Assembly (NCBI RefSeq): GCF_000226115.1
Contig: NC_016460.1
Span: 1,674,001-1,738,000 of the forward strand
Reading direction: 5' to 3'
DNA length: 64,000 nt
Origin: Thermothielavioides terrestris NRRL 8126
Taxonomy: Eukaryota > Ascomycota > Sordariomycetes > Sordariales > Chaetomiaceae
Shown: positions 1 through 11,163 of the stretch, piece after piece
Numbering within the stretch: position 1 is the stretch's first letter
Layout of the letters: each line of letters begins with the position of its first letter
Position numbers and translations under genes: made by a program
Notes under the pieces: generated by a model
Seen by the model: the letters and a program-made list of their open reading frames with translations, nothing else
Databases searched by the model: none
Told to the model about the DNA's origin: nothing

Positions 1-111
1 TGCCCGTTTTCGTTTCATGCCCAGTATTCATTGGGGAAAGTAGATGCCGTGGGGCTGGATGTGGGCGTCATAGTCGTACTCCTCGAGGGCGGCGAGCCTG
101 GTTCCGCGGTC

Positions 112-2729
112 CTACTGGGAACGACGGCGACGCTGTTCATCTCGGAAGTGCTGGCCGGAATTCGGCGTGAATAAGCCTGGAGCCATGGCACGTAAGTCGC
201 AGGAAATGGAATCCGGTTCAAGGAACAAGGCACTCACCAACATGCTCAGCATTCTCGCAGCTGCGCCTCATCTTGGAAAGATTATCGGGCCCCGGGAACT
301 CTTCCTCCTGACCGGCCAGGTCAGGTCTGGGACCATTGGTCGTGTAGTAGAGCTACAGGGCGTCAGCTAAGCTGGAATCACTCATGAACAGGGTTGTGTA
401 TGGCTCACTTTAGGCCGGTAATGGGGGGCCTCCAGCATGACGGAGCTGTTGCGGAACTTCTGGACGAGACAATCCTTTCCTTGGATCGCTTGGAAACGTT
501 AGCATATGACTTCAATGTTTGGTGAATGCATTCGCCAACTTACTGGCGTAGGAGATCTCTGCGACCTTGTCGCTCTTGAAGCAATTCCAGCGCTGATTGC
601 CTCGCGCATTCACGAACTGCGATGTGGTCAGGATTTGTGAACTGGGGCAAGATCAAGGACACGAAGCTGAATAGCAACATACGTCGATGATGTCCAACGG
701 CTAGTCGAAGGTTAGAGTTGATCTGATTTGAACGGGCGGTCGACGGGGAGGACTTACATCCACGAAGTTGATGAACGCATAACCAACGCTATAATCGAGA
801 GGTAAGCAGCGAGACGGTACGGTGATCATCATTCGCTACTCACTTGCAATCGTTGGCAAAGTCAATGCGCAGATACATGAAGTCGTATTTGCCCCAGCTC
901 GACTCGTCAATAATCCGCTTGAGCATAGCCTGGTCGACCTTGTTCGGAATATTCCGCAGCATGATCTGCAGTGGATGAGCTATTGCACGCTGCTGAAGCA
1001 AAGAAGGAGCACCCACCGTGGTTCGAACATCAATGCCATCCCGGATGCGGTTGACATCAACGTGGTTGTGATGCCCTGCATTGTTGTAGTACGGAGACCT
1101 GTGGACTCGCATGGCGTTCTGGCGGCGATTGTCAAAGCGTCCATAAGGCTGAATGCTTCTTGGGTTCGTGTACTCGCCATGCACTGCCATCGGCGTCGCC
1201 GGCGGTGTGGTAAACAGCGGGCCCATGAGCGGAAAGCCTCCCGAGATCGGAGACACTGGAACCATTGGGGCGACACTCTGGCCTCGTGTGGGAGTTTGAT
1301 CGAGCATAAAACGGCTCGCTCCTGTGGCTGGCATGCCGTGATAGAGGACGGGATACGCAGCGAACTGCTGCGGACCGGGGATCCCGGCGGGAGGTTGACC
1401 AAGACGAGCAGCAGGGACAATCATGTTGGCCGGCAGAGAGGGCTCTGAGACTCCGGCACCCTGAACGAAGCCCGCGATGTCTTGAGCTGGGCTCTGAGGG
1501 CGGTCTTGAAAGGAGTTGGGGCCCTCGACTGGCTGAAGAGCAGTTGTCATGGTACTCGGATGGCACGGGGTCACGATCAGATTAACGCCCTGGAAAACAG
1601 AATGGTCAGCGAGGTCAAGGCGAGGAAGGGGGTTCCGAAACTTGCTCTCAGGGTGGTTCCATTGAATTTCTGGACCACAGAAATGGCGATGTCGGCATCA
1701 GAGAACTCAACCGCGGCTTGGAAAACATGTTCATTGGCCTCGCTCTGCCGCTGAAGCGCGAAGATTTCGCCTTGCGTCTCGAGAAAAGTGTGCACCACGG
1801 TCTCAACGTGGGCGATGCCAACGCCAATGGCTTGGGCAAACGCCGTGATCTGCAACTGGCCATCCAAAATCGGCTCGCTCTGTCCCGAAGGGTGGCACAG
1901 CTGTTGTGTATGAGCCAAAGGACCAGAATCTGTACCGGCGCCGGGTGAGACACGAACCTTGTAGTACTCGGCCGCCTTGATGTATTCAGCCACCCAGTCG
2001 GGAGAACCAAAACGGGCGTTTTCATGGGCACCGCGGGCGTCACGGATGTTGGAAAAGCAAAGGTAGACCTTGCCCTGGATGGAGGTCGCGGTGCGTCTAC
2101 CCCGGCTCGGCGAGCCAAGTCGCTCCAACGTCTGTACCGACAGTCAGTGGAACGCCAACGGGGTAGCTAGGAGACTTGGAGCTTGAGTGCTATCGTACCG
2201 CAAGGTAATCCTCAACATCGGTGACGGTGATGGGGCGGGACGCCGACGAGGACAGAGCAACGAAGCGAGAAATGCCCATCTCGTGGCTGAACCTGCCAGT
2301 TGGAGTCGCATGAGGCGCGAACAGCTGGCGATTGGCCCCTAAGCCGACATTCGCCGCGGCCAGCCCATTCAATGAGCCATGGGCAACAAGAGGAAGAGGA
2401 ACAGAGACAGGACGGAACGCGGAAGCCGTGGGGGAGAGTTTCTGTTCTTTCTTAGGGACGGTCGTGCTGGAGATGAAGGGATCTTTCTCCGACGTGATCG
2501 AGACATCGCTGCTGAAGGCCTCGGTAGGCTTGACGAAGCGGCCGGTAGAGTCAAAGGGACCGCTAAGGTTGAGGGCAGCCAGCAACTTGCTGGGTCTGGC
2601 CGAGTTGTCCCCCGGAGAGAAGACAGTCAGTTTGGTATCTGGAGTGCCTTCATTCTTGTACGAGTCGGCACCACCGGTCGACGAGTGAGGCGAGGATGGG
2701 TTGAACGCCGCATCCCGCGCCTGCGCCAT
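112..2729 (-). CDS. mei2: Mei2-like RNA-binding protein
   Basis: Predicted RNA-binding protein of the Mei2 family, which in fission yeast drives meiosis by binding RNA; the role here is inferred. Exons read on the minus strand: 2729-2199, 2131-1646, 1589-844, 788-758, 700-683, 616-544, 488-409, 352-238, 176-112, giving 714 residues. The first in-frame ATG is at 2729; the open frame further upstream has no ATG. The diagnostic part is the C-terminal Mei2 RRM from about residue 545, with MLRNIPNKVDQAMLKRI, then NVGYAFINFVDPLDIIDF and RGNQRWNCFKSDKVAEISYA, and a basic QRRRRSQ tail. Weaker RRM-like segments lie in exon 2 (KVYLCFSNIRDARGAHENAR). The N-terminus is Ser/Pro/Thr-rich and probably disordered. 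Intron 2 appears to be GC-AG and exon 5 is only 18 nt. The frame ends at TAG 112-114 but stays open for 27 further codons, so the C-terminus is uncertain. Confidence 0.9.
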
Positions 2730-4659
2730 GGTGACGGTTGCGGTAGCAGTTTTCGTCGCTGGGTGCCTTCTTCGGGGTGCCGGGAGGTAGGTAGGATTGG
2801 GGAGATCGACCAGAGTCCTCGCAGGCAGTCGGGAGGTGGGAAGTGATTCAAACGAGGAAAGAGGAGAAGAGAGGGAAGCGGTCCGACGGAGGCCTGTGTC
2901 AAGGCAGCAGTCGAACGGCTCCGAGCTCTCCAAAAATCAAGTTTGACTCAGAGCCCTAGGCTCGGAAGGTACGAGGGACGCCACGATATATGGGATTCTA
3001 ATCAAGGCAGGAGCTTCCGGGTTGGAGTCAGGTGGAAGGTGAACGCTGGCAAACTGAGCAGTCGCGCTTTTGACGATGGGCTGGGGTTCAGGGCGGAGAC
3101 CTGACTACCCTCGTTTGGTAGCTGCAGGGTGAAAATTCGAGCTTCAAAAGTCTCGGCGTAAAATTCGAGGATTTTTGGCACTATGCGGAGCTCAGCACTC
3201 AAGGATAGGACCGCAGAGAAGAATGGGCGTGGTGTGGTTGAAGATGTCCCCGGGTGTGGGAAGAACCCGGATGTCTGTTTCACTCGATGATATAACCACA
3301 AGAACAGTGGGCATGGTATTGTTGAAGACAGCCCACGGCTGTGAAAAGAATCTGGAAGTCTGCTTCACTCAATGATAGAACCGTAAGAAGAATAGGCGTG
3401 GTGCTATTGAAGATAGCCCCGGCTGTGGACAGAATCGGGAAGACTGGTTCACTCAATGAGAAGAATGGGCGTGGTGTTATTGAAGACCACCCCTGGCTGT
3501 GGAAAGAAACGGGAACTTAGCTTCACTCAGAGATAGAACCGCAGAGAAGAGCGGGCACGGTGTGACTGAAGATTAGACCCCGGAAGCAGGCGGAAGGAGC
3601 CTGAAGGAGCCCGTGCCAGGTACCGTTTCCCGGTTCTTTTCGGCCCCTGGACCCGGAACGGAAGTGTTCAAGAGCAAGAAAGCTTCAATCCCGTATTTTG
3701 ATAAGCTGGGGAGTCTAGGAAGCTCCAATTCAGTTCCGGACTTGAGAGGCGAGCGCGAATGTCAGGTCCAGTTCAGGCGAACCGGACAGTGTCTGAGAGT
3801 CTGTCCTGGAACACTGGGCGTTTCACAATCAGGTAGCTTCGCGTGTATGCTCTTGGGGGGATAAAGAGGGCTTCTTCTTGAAGTATATGATTTTCTTTTT
3901 CATAGAAACTGAAAGCAGTTCACCTGGCTTGACTCATGCCTTACGATCGAGAGCCTGGAAGAGGTGTGATTGACAATTTCTGTGTCATAAGGTGAGGTCT
4001 ATAATATTCGGATATTGCCGCTCTCAATCCGCACACATGTCGGCTGAATCTCGTTGCTGAGTTTGATGCCTTGATGCCCTGTGGACAATTGGGAAGTTAA
4101 AAAGGGGGTGAAAAGGGGGCTAACCACCTGTCAGGGGATGCGGAAGAAAGGTGGTCGGAGTTGACTGGGACAACATTGATCATGTCCAGAGAAACATCCT
4201 CTCAAGAGCAGGAAAGCAGCCTACTCGTAGGTAGAGTAGGTAGACATGAGCAGTTTCCCTCACCTAGACCAGCTGCTGTGTTCTGAGTTCTGCATCGTAT
4301 GGCTTTTAGAGACACGAACTTGGAAGCTCTCAGAGCACGGATGACGGAGGACAACCGGAAGCATTGTTGACACGCCCCCCACCTCCCCCCCAACACGAGA
4401 AGTTGGCGCACAGACCACTTCCCTCCAACGGCCACGGCAATGGGGAAACCAGTAACGTTAAGTAAGGTAACATTACGTTACAGGACACCCTCGCCTACCT
4501 GATCACCTTGCGAATCCGGGACCAACATCCGTGGAAACAAGTTGCTGACGACAAGCAGCGGTCTTCCCCTTTCTGGATCAGTCTCACCTATCTCGGCTGA
4601 AGCTGTAACCGCCGCCTATCAACAACCACCGTGTGTCTCGATGCTTGCGGCTCAACAAA
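2730..4659. other. Divergent intergenic region, mei2-like / sec15
   Basis: This 1.9-kb gap separates the starts of two divergent genes and must hold both promoters. An open frame continues upstream of the mei2-like ATG to about 2933 but lacks an ATG, so it is probably 5' leader. A degenerate tandem repeat lies at 3201-3575 (separate entry). An inverted repeat with 7-bp arms GTAACGT/ACGTTAC lies at 4452-4481, about 180-210 bp before the sec15 ATG. I see no convincing further coding sequence. Confidence 0.7.
3201..3575. repeat. Degenerate tandem repeat, about 86-bp unit, 4-5 copies
   Basis: Successive blocks share the order ATAGAACCG, AGAAGAATGGGCGTGGTG, TTGAAGA, GGCTGTGGAAAGAA and CTTCACTCAATG. 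Blocks begin near 3203, 3289, 3375, 3458 (shortened) and 3532. Copies differ by several substitutions and small indels. The frame is not kept and no protein is suggested. Confidence 0.75.
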
Positions 4660-7600
4660 ATGCCGAGAAAAGCCCAGACGTGGGACGACTATGACCAGGC
4701 TGTGACCCAGGTGTGTCTGGCCGCGGCCGCAGTGTTTGCTTGCTGCTACTGCGCCTCGAGAGCGGAACTCGTTGCTGACGTTCTCGGCTGCGGTAGATCA
4801 TCCTCGCGCCGTCCGACTCCGAGTTCCTCGACCAGTTGATCCCCGTGCTGAAAGATGCCACGATAAGCAGCCGCATCGGGTCGCTCGTGCAGAGCCTCTC
4901 CCAGTATGCCGAGGACCGCGAGGCCGAGATCGAGCGCATCGGGCTTACCAAGCACGAGGAGTTCCTCGGTTCCGTCAACCAGCTGCAGAAGGTGCGCGAG
5001 GGGACCGTGGCCCTGACAGCCGAGATCCTGGACCTCAACCAGTCGATCCAGGCGAGCACGGAGAAGCTCGCCGAGCAGAAGCAGGCACTGGTGAACACGC
5101 GCGGGGTCCGGCAGAACATCACCGAGGTGTCGAATGCCCTCGAGGAGTCGCTCAAGATCCTGCATGCCGTTAACAATGCGCACGACCTGATCAGGCGCAA
5201 GAAGTACTACGCCGCCCTGAAGTCTCTGGAGGACCTCCAGAATGAGTACTTGGTGCCCATCATCCAGAACAAGTACGCGGCGCAGTACAAGCTTGCCGAT
5301 ATGATCCAGAAGTCCATCCCCGCTTCTCAGAAGGCGATATCCGAGGCCGTCATGTCGGATTTGAACACCTGGCTGTTCCGCATCCGAGAGACGTCGCAGT
5401 TCCTCGGCGAGGTCGCCTTCTTCCACACGCAAGAGCGGAGGGCAAGGCAGAAGGAGCGCATTGAGGCGAACGAATTCCTGAGGCGGTTCAAGTTGAACTC
5501 GGCCATCGAGCTGGTCTACGATGAAAGCAACGAGTTCGACGTCCTGGACAACGAGGTCGTCCAGGTCGATTTCACGCCCTTGCATGAGGCACTGCATATC
5601 CATGATGCGCTCGGGAAGATCGACAAGTTCCGCGCCGATTATGCAGCCACTAGGCGGCAGCAAAGAGATTTGATGATGCCCACCTCCGAAAACCTCTTTG
5701 CGAATGATGACGACGACGCTCTCAAGGAGCTTCTGGAGAATGTTGCCGGCTTCGCCATTGTCGAGAAGGCCACGATGCAGCGTGCGCCACTAGTCCGCTC
5801 CAGTCTCGATGTAAGCAGTCGGTGACATGCGCGCGGAGAACGACGCCTGACGTTTGAGATAGGTTGACGAGCTCTGGGATTCAATGTGCCAGGGTGCCAT
5901 CCGAATCATCTCGAGGTCGCTGGATGGCGTGACAAACGCCGAACTGCTACTGAAAATTAAGGAGGACATTGCCTTGTTTATACAAACAATGGAGGTGAGT
6001 TCTGAGCTCTCCGGATCTGCGATGCGTATAACGCCTGCTGACAAGGAAGCCAGGGCTGGGGCTACTCTGCCTCCGTGGTGAATAATTTTCAGCTGGTCCT
6101 GTTCCATAAGCATGCCGAGCTCCTGCAGCGCCGCTTCGGCGAAGACTTCCAAGAGGTTAGTCACTTGATCCGTTGATACGACGACTCTGGCCATGGCTGA
6201 CTGCTCAAAAGATCGTGTCGACGGACGACTATATGCCTATGACCGTCAAGACACGCGAAGAGTACGACAAAGTCCTCGAGGCGACCTGGTTTGTTGATGA
6301 GAGGCCTCCCGATCAAATCACGTACGTCTCCGAGCATCCCCCCCGTTTGTCCACGCGCTTAACCTCCTGCAGGTTCCCTGCCGTTTTCCCCTTTTCAAAA
6401 ATGTATCCGCTCTGCTGTATAGACATCAGGAATTTCGCCGAGCAGTTCCTCGTCTTCACACGGGAGAATTTTGACCACCCAAGCGTTGTTGATGAAACGC
6501 TCAGGAAGGCATGCAGATCCTCCCGCCGTCTTTAACACCTGGCTCTTCACTAACGCGGCTTCTAGACATTGGATGAACTCTTAACCGATATCGTCTGCCA
6601 GTCCCTACTTGAACGGCTGAACTCTCAGTATCTGGGACAGATCGTTCAGATCTTGACCAATCTTGAGCACTTCGAGATTGCTTGCCAGGAGCTAGAGAAG
6701 CTCCTGATCGAAGCTCGGTCATCCACGTCAGCTGGTGGGCCGGTAACTCTAAGAGCAACAGAACAATTCAGGAACCACAAGAAGACGGCCGAGAAGCGCA
6801 TCTTCGAGCTTGTCAACTCCAAGATCGACGACCTCGTGGACACTTCTGACTATGACTGGTAAGTGGGCGCGATTGAGTGCATCCGGTCGGATTTCCTAAC
6901 TATCCGCATAGGACGGCGACAACGAGGCCTACCGGGCCCAGCAGTTACATGGTGACACTGACGCGCTTCCTCGAAAACATCATGGTTTCCACCCTCCTGG
7001 GTCTTCCGAGAGAGATCAAGGAGCTGATCTACTTCGACGCGCTCAGCCACGCCGCCAATAAGATTCTCGTAAGCTAAGCTTCGGCTCGCCTCATCCCTGC
7101 TCCAGCCCCTTCCCCCCAAACAACCACACTTGATTCCACTCACTAACCATCCCTCTCCAACAGGCCCTGCCGCTCTCCCCCGACGTCAAAAAGATCAACC
7201 CCAACGGCGTGGCCGCCATGGCGCTCGACGTGGAGCACCTCACCCGCTTCGTCAGCCAGCTGGAGAACGCCTTCATGCTCGAGCAGAACCTGGACGAGCT
7301 GCAGCAGACGGTGGCGCTGATGCAGTCGGACAACCACGACGAGTTCTACGACATCTCCATCCGGAACAAGAAATACGGCCGCGTGGACGCCATGAACGGG
7401 CCTATTTTGCTGGAGAAGTTCGTTATTTCCCCAATTTCCCTGTCGGCGCGCGGTTGCTTGTGGGGATAGGATAGGGGGTGTTTGAAGGGAAGGCGCATGC
7501 TGACGGGTGTTTTCTCTCGCACAGGCTCACCCAAACGGTTGAAAACCCAAGCCGCTCGGCGCCGCTCGCTAACTTCGGATCGCGCTTCGGCTTGCGGTGA
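4660..7600 (+). CDS. sec15: Exocyst complex subunit Sec15
   Basis: Sec15 is an exocyst subunit that tethers secretory vesicles at growth sites and, in yeast, binds the Rab GTPase Sec4. Exons: 4660-4710, 4797-5810, 5863-5994, 6054-6155, 6212-6321, 6373-6508, 6566-6858, 6912-7068, 7164-7417, 7525-7600; 774 residues, close to the family's usual length. The start is MPRKAQTWDDYDQAVTQ, joined to IILAPSDSEFLDQLIPVLK. An N-terminal coiled-coil stretch (roughly residues 30-130) carries RIGLTKHEEFLGSVNQL. The family core ELLENVAGFAIVEKATMQR follows, then the helical C-terminal domain (LGLPREIKELIYFDALSHAA) and the end SAPLANFGSRFGLR. The intron at 6509-6565 has no workable GT donor; only a GC donor (GCATGC) keeps LRK joined to TLDELL. 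Confidence 0.95.
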
Positions 7601-8358
7601 GGAAGGGGGCGTTCTCCCGCTGGGCGGGTCTCGCTCCTTTTCTTTATCCGTTGCCTAACCCTGTGACTTTGCCCACGGGACATGAATGATGTCTACGACC
7701 ACGATATTCGGCCTTGCGGGTAAGGGATGATGTGAAATGAATGCGAGGAAAGTCATAATTTGGTGGTCATGAGAAAGAAACTAAACCGCTATCGCGCCTG
7801 CCCTGTCCGCCCGAATGACGAGATACCAGCAAAGGAAATGCCTTAAAAACACGCAAGGGACGACACGTGGGCAGTGGAAGACAGATGCCGCGGCAAAAAC
7901 CCACACGCGAGAACAACGATCCAACCTCGTTGCGCCGCATCCAGAGTCGCAAACCTCCAACAGGAATTAAACCCTCCCCGGCGCTCCGTCCGCTGCCCGA
8001 ACCTCCTTACCACCGCTCAGTCTCTTCGGGATTGCCCTGTTGTCTGCATCCCACTTCTCCAGGGAACCTGACCCGTTCTCGAACGAGGGAGCCAGCTTGA
8101 GATGCCGAGTCAGTCGGCAGTGCGCTTGCGTTTGCGCCTTTGCCGTTTGTTTCCCGGCGAGGGCGCCCCCTGACCGTTCGCTCCTGGTTTCTCTCCCGGG
8201 TCTGACCGAACTGCTTGTGCCGCCGTGCCCTTCACCGTCGATGCGTCCTCCGGTCTTGGGCTCACTGCAACTTTGTCCTCAGCCGCGGCTGATCCCGGCT
8301 TCGATCGGTTGCAGTCCGCTCTCTCGGCTAGTCCGCGCTGGTCGGCTTTCTAGGCACT
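7601..8358. other. Convergent intergenic region, sec15 / hap5
   Basis: Gap of 758 bp between the 3' ends of sec15 and hap5, presumably 3' UTRs and terminators. Only short overlapping frames without family resemblance are present. No RNA gene or repeat is recognised. Confidence 0.6.
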
Positions 8359-9287
8359 CTACTGGTGGGGTTAGTTTTGGGGTGGGTTCAGAAGAAGTTG
8401 GATCTGAGGCCGAAATGTGGAGTTGCGAAGAACGTACCTGCTGGGGTGGCATGGTCCCGTAGTACATCTCGTCGACGTTGTACATCTGGGCCTGGGGCTG
8501 GCCATACGCGGGACCGCCGGTCTGCACCTGGCCGGGATACATGGTCTGCGGCTGGCGGTAGTCGGCCTCGGGACCCATGTTGTGGGCTCCGAGGGTGTAG
8601 TCGGGCGCGGCCATGGGGTGTTGGCCGGCGTGGTTCGGGGCGCCGAGACCGGGGATCTGAGGCTGGGCGGCGGGGGCCTGGGCGGCAGCGGCGGCCGCCT
8701 GGTTGCTTGCGCGCTTCGTGTGCGACGATGCTTCCTCGCGCGGGACGATGTCGATCAGGAAGTCGAACATGTCAGACTTGGCCAGCGCCGAGGCGATGTC
8801 GGACCGCTGGAGGGTGCGGCGCTTGTTCTCCTCGGCGTGGATCCAGGCGCGCATGGTCAGCTCGGTAATGAAGATGTCGCAGCCCTTGGCGAACAGAATT
8901 GGGGCCTCGGCCGAGATCATCTTGACCTCCGGGTCGGCCTTCATGACCTTCTTGATGCGCGCCAGGGGTAATTGGTGCATCTTGTAGTCGTGCGTGTCGC
9001 TCTCGAGGTGTTGGATGATGTGCTGCCAGTACGCCGTCAGGACATCCTTGTAGTGACCTGTTAGACCTTGATGCACGTTCGCCCACGTGCCTGTGTACAG
9101 TTCGGAGTTTGCGAAGCCTTGGGAGGAGATCTGGGGACCGGTGTCAATGTGTTTCCTACTTCGTGGTTCAGGGGGAGAGGGGCAACGGAAAACGCACGAC
9201 TGAGCTGGCGCCATAGTGGCCGCCATGGCTGAGGTCGTAAGCGGGCATCTGCCGCTGCTGGCCATGCTGCGGGTTTTGCGGGTCCAT
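8359..9287 (-). CDS. hap5: CCAAT-binding factor subunit Hap5 (NF-YC)
   Basis: Histone-fold subunit of the trimeric CCAAT-binding complex (Hap2/3/5, NF-Y); it pairs with Hap3 and acts in nuclear transcription control. Exons: 9287-9198, 9130-8438 and a last exon that need contain only the stop codon at 8361-8359; 261 residues. The histone fold spans roughly residues 35-150 with [51 protein letters not shown] and [19 protein letters not shown]. After it comes [12 protein letters not shown], the extension that recruits HapX/Hap4-type partners in some fungi (family knowledge). The C-terminus is Ala/Pro/Gln-rich. Intron 2 separates PPQQ from TAG; if retained, the frame continues as VRSSQLHIS and on. 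Three sense-strand CCAATCA boxes lie upstream (separate entry). Confidence 0.95.
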
Positions 9288-10335
9288 GATGGGTCGCGTT
9301 TGATGCGGTGTGATGTCTTTCACTTGCAAGGCGCCGCGGTTCTCTCTTTTCTCAATTGCAGCGAACCCGAAATGTCAAGTTCGATGACTGAATTCCCAGG
9401 GATGACTCCGATGTCGCTCAGACTGTCTCAGTTTGCTCCGCTTCTCTGATGCACCGTGTCCTTTATTTTTCCTTCCCGACGACTGCGGACTTCAAGAGAG
9501 CTCATGTCCATGTTAGCCCGCGCATTTGTTTACTTCCGTCGGCTGCCCGCGGAAGCCTGTCTCCAGCCGCGACCCAGCCTCCGCTGGATGACCCTTTGAT
9601 TGGGCGAATTTGGTGATTGGGTGGGCGCGTTCTGGGAAAGGGAGCGAATGGGTGGAGTTCAAACGCTGTTTGAACGACTCGCCTCCCGCGACAGCGAGCC
9701 ACTCAGCTCTCGTTGCGAGCGGTATGAGATGATTGGTGAGATTTGAAGGGGCGGATTGGTCGAAGGGGCCAAGCGGAGGAGACCAGACATTGGCGCAGCC
9801 GTGCCGGGGGGAAGATGACAGAGGAGAGCTCGGGAACAGAAAACATACCTCGAGTGAAGCCTTCACGATGCGCGATTTTGACGGAAAAACAGAGATCTTG
9901 AGAGACCGGGGAGGTGATGATTTGTTCAAAGCGGTCAGTCAGCTTCGGGAAAGTTGGGCATCAGCGTGGGTGGATAGCAGGGTGTGGCGCAGGTCCGGCT
10001 TCCCTGCGAAGAATGCGCGCGGGGGATTGGCTGCCTTTTATGGGTACGCTCCAAGGCAAGCCCAACCGACGGCAGCTGCGCGGGCTCCAGCCTCATTCGC
10101 TGCCCTATGACGGCATGGCCAATGGGCGCGCTGTCGGCGGGGCCGTAAGCCTGGCAGGTGGCAGAGGCAGGGCATCATTGTTTCTCCTCTGCCGAAGCGC
10201 ACGGATTCCAAGCTGGCGTCGGGTCGGCAGGCCCACTTCTATCCAATGCAACGCCCGCCAAAATTTCTGATTATCCCGTATTTTTTCTTTTCCCTTTCGG
10301 ACAGCCGTGTCCAACACTTCAAGCCGGTTTGCACC
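9288..10335. other. Divergent intergenic region, hap5 / fcf2
   Basis: One-kilobase shared promoter region between two divergent genes. It holds a group of CCAAT boxes on the hap5 side and further scattered ATTGG/CCAAT pentamers around 10024, 10118 and 10233. Open frames here show no family resemblance. Confidence 0.65.
9597..9759 (-). promoter_or_regulatory. Cluster of CCAAT boxes upstream of hap5
   Basis: On the minus strand, sense for hap5, the heptamer CCAATCA occurs at 9603-9597, 9620-9614 and 9736-9730, with CCAATC at 9759-9754. This is the core plus 3' flank preferred by fungal CCAAT-binding complexes. The boxes lie about 310-470 bp before the hap5 ATG. Direct feedback by the complex on its own subunit gene is inference. 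Confidence 0.5.
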
Positions 10336-11163
10336 ATGGCGGCCAAGCTTGGCTTGCCCGACGACGAGATTGACCGGCTCCTCTCGGAGGCCGAGGCTCG
10401 GCTTTCTGGCTCTGGCAATGGCACCGATGATGCGGTAGCTGCCGCGCCGGCCGTGAAGGCTCCTGCAACAATTGTTGCGGCGCCTGTCGCGGCAGCTGCT
10501 GGGGAGCCGGCAGCTGAACCGAACAAGAAGTCGGAGAAGCTGTCGGTTCGAGTTCCCCAGCTTCCCCAGAAAAAAAAGGTATGCTTTGGCCAGCCCGTCC
10601 TGTTCGTCCACATATTCCATGATGAAAGCAAATCCCAAACTCAATGACGCTGGCAACATCCCGTTATGGGACCCGAGCTGGCACACAACGTGATTATTTT
10701 TTTTCGTTCATAGTTACTCTGAGAACCCCTCGTCACTTGTCGTTTTTCTACGCCAGTTCCGTTCTTGCGGCATGCTGATTTGAGGCAGACCAAAGATACT
10801 CTCGGCTCTGACTGGTACAACTTGCCTCGCACGAACTTGACGCTGGAGCTGAAACGAGATTTGCAAATCTTGCGGATGCGTGACGTCGTTGCGATGGGCA
10901 AGCAGTTTTTCAAGAAGGATTCGCGCAAGGACTTCATCCCGGAGTACAGTCAGGTCGGCACCATTATTGCGGGGGCCACTGATGGCGCCAGCGGCCGTCT
11001 GACGCGCAAGGAGAGAAAGCGAACAATCGTCGAGGAGGTCCTGTCGGGCGAGAACACCAACAAGTTCAAGAGCAAGTATCAGGAAATCCAAGTCCAAAAG
11101 AGGAGCGGGAGGAAGAGCCACTACAAAAAACTGGTTGCCGCGCGGAGGAAGCGCAATGGATGA
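10336..11163 (+). CDS. fcf2: rRNA-processing protein Fcf2
   Basis: Small nucleolar factor of the Fcf2/TdIF2 family, needed for early cleavages of the pre-rRNA 18S precursor in yeast. Exons: 10336-10578 and 10789-11163; 205 residues. The N-terminal 80 residues are Ala-rich and charged (LGLPDDEIDRLLSEAEARLS). The conserved domain begins at the junction KKK/TKDTLGSDWYNLPR, followed by TPELKRDLQ-like TLELKRDLQILRMRD, then HFYK-like FFKKDSRKDFIPEYSQVGTI and a very basic tail KKLVAARRKRNG. The acceptor at 10788 is supported by phase and by a branch-like GCTGAT 12-17 nt upstream; the nearer-looking CAG at 10756 breaks the frame. Confidence 0.92.

Noticed and set aside
822..1448. Plus-strand open frame of 208 codons
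   Set aside because: It is antisense to the large Mei2-like exon, whose protein has clear family motifs; the plus-strand frame has none.
2730..2933. Longer N-terminus for the Mei2-like protein
   Set aside because: The frame is open to 2933 but contains no ATG there (it begins at TTG).
4746..5663. Minus-strand frame of 305 codons across sec15
   Set aside because: Mirror of the GC-rich sec15 exon; its Leu/Gln/Asp-rich translation is typical of an antisense shadow.
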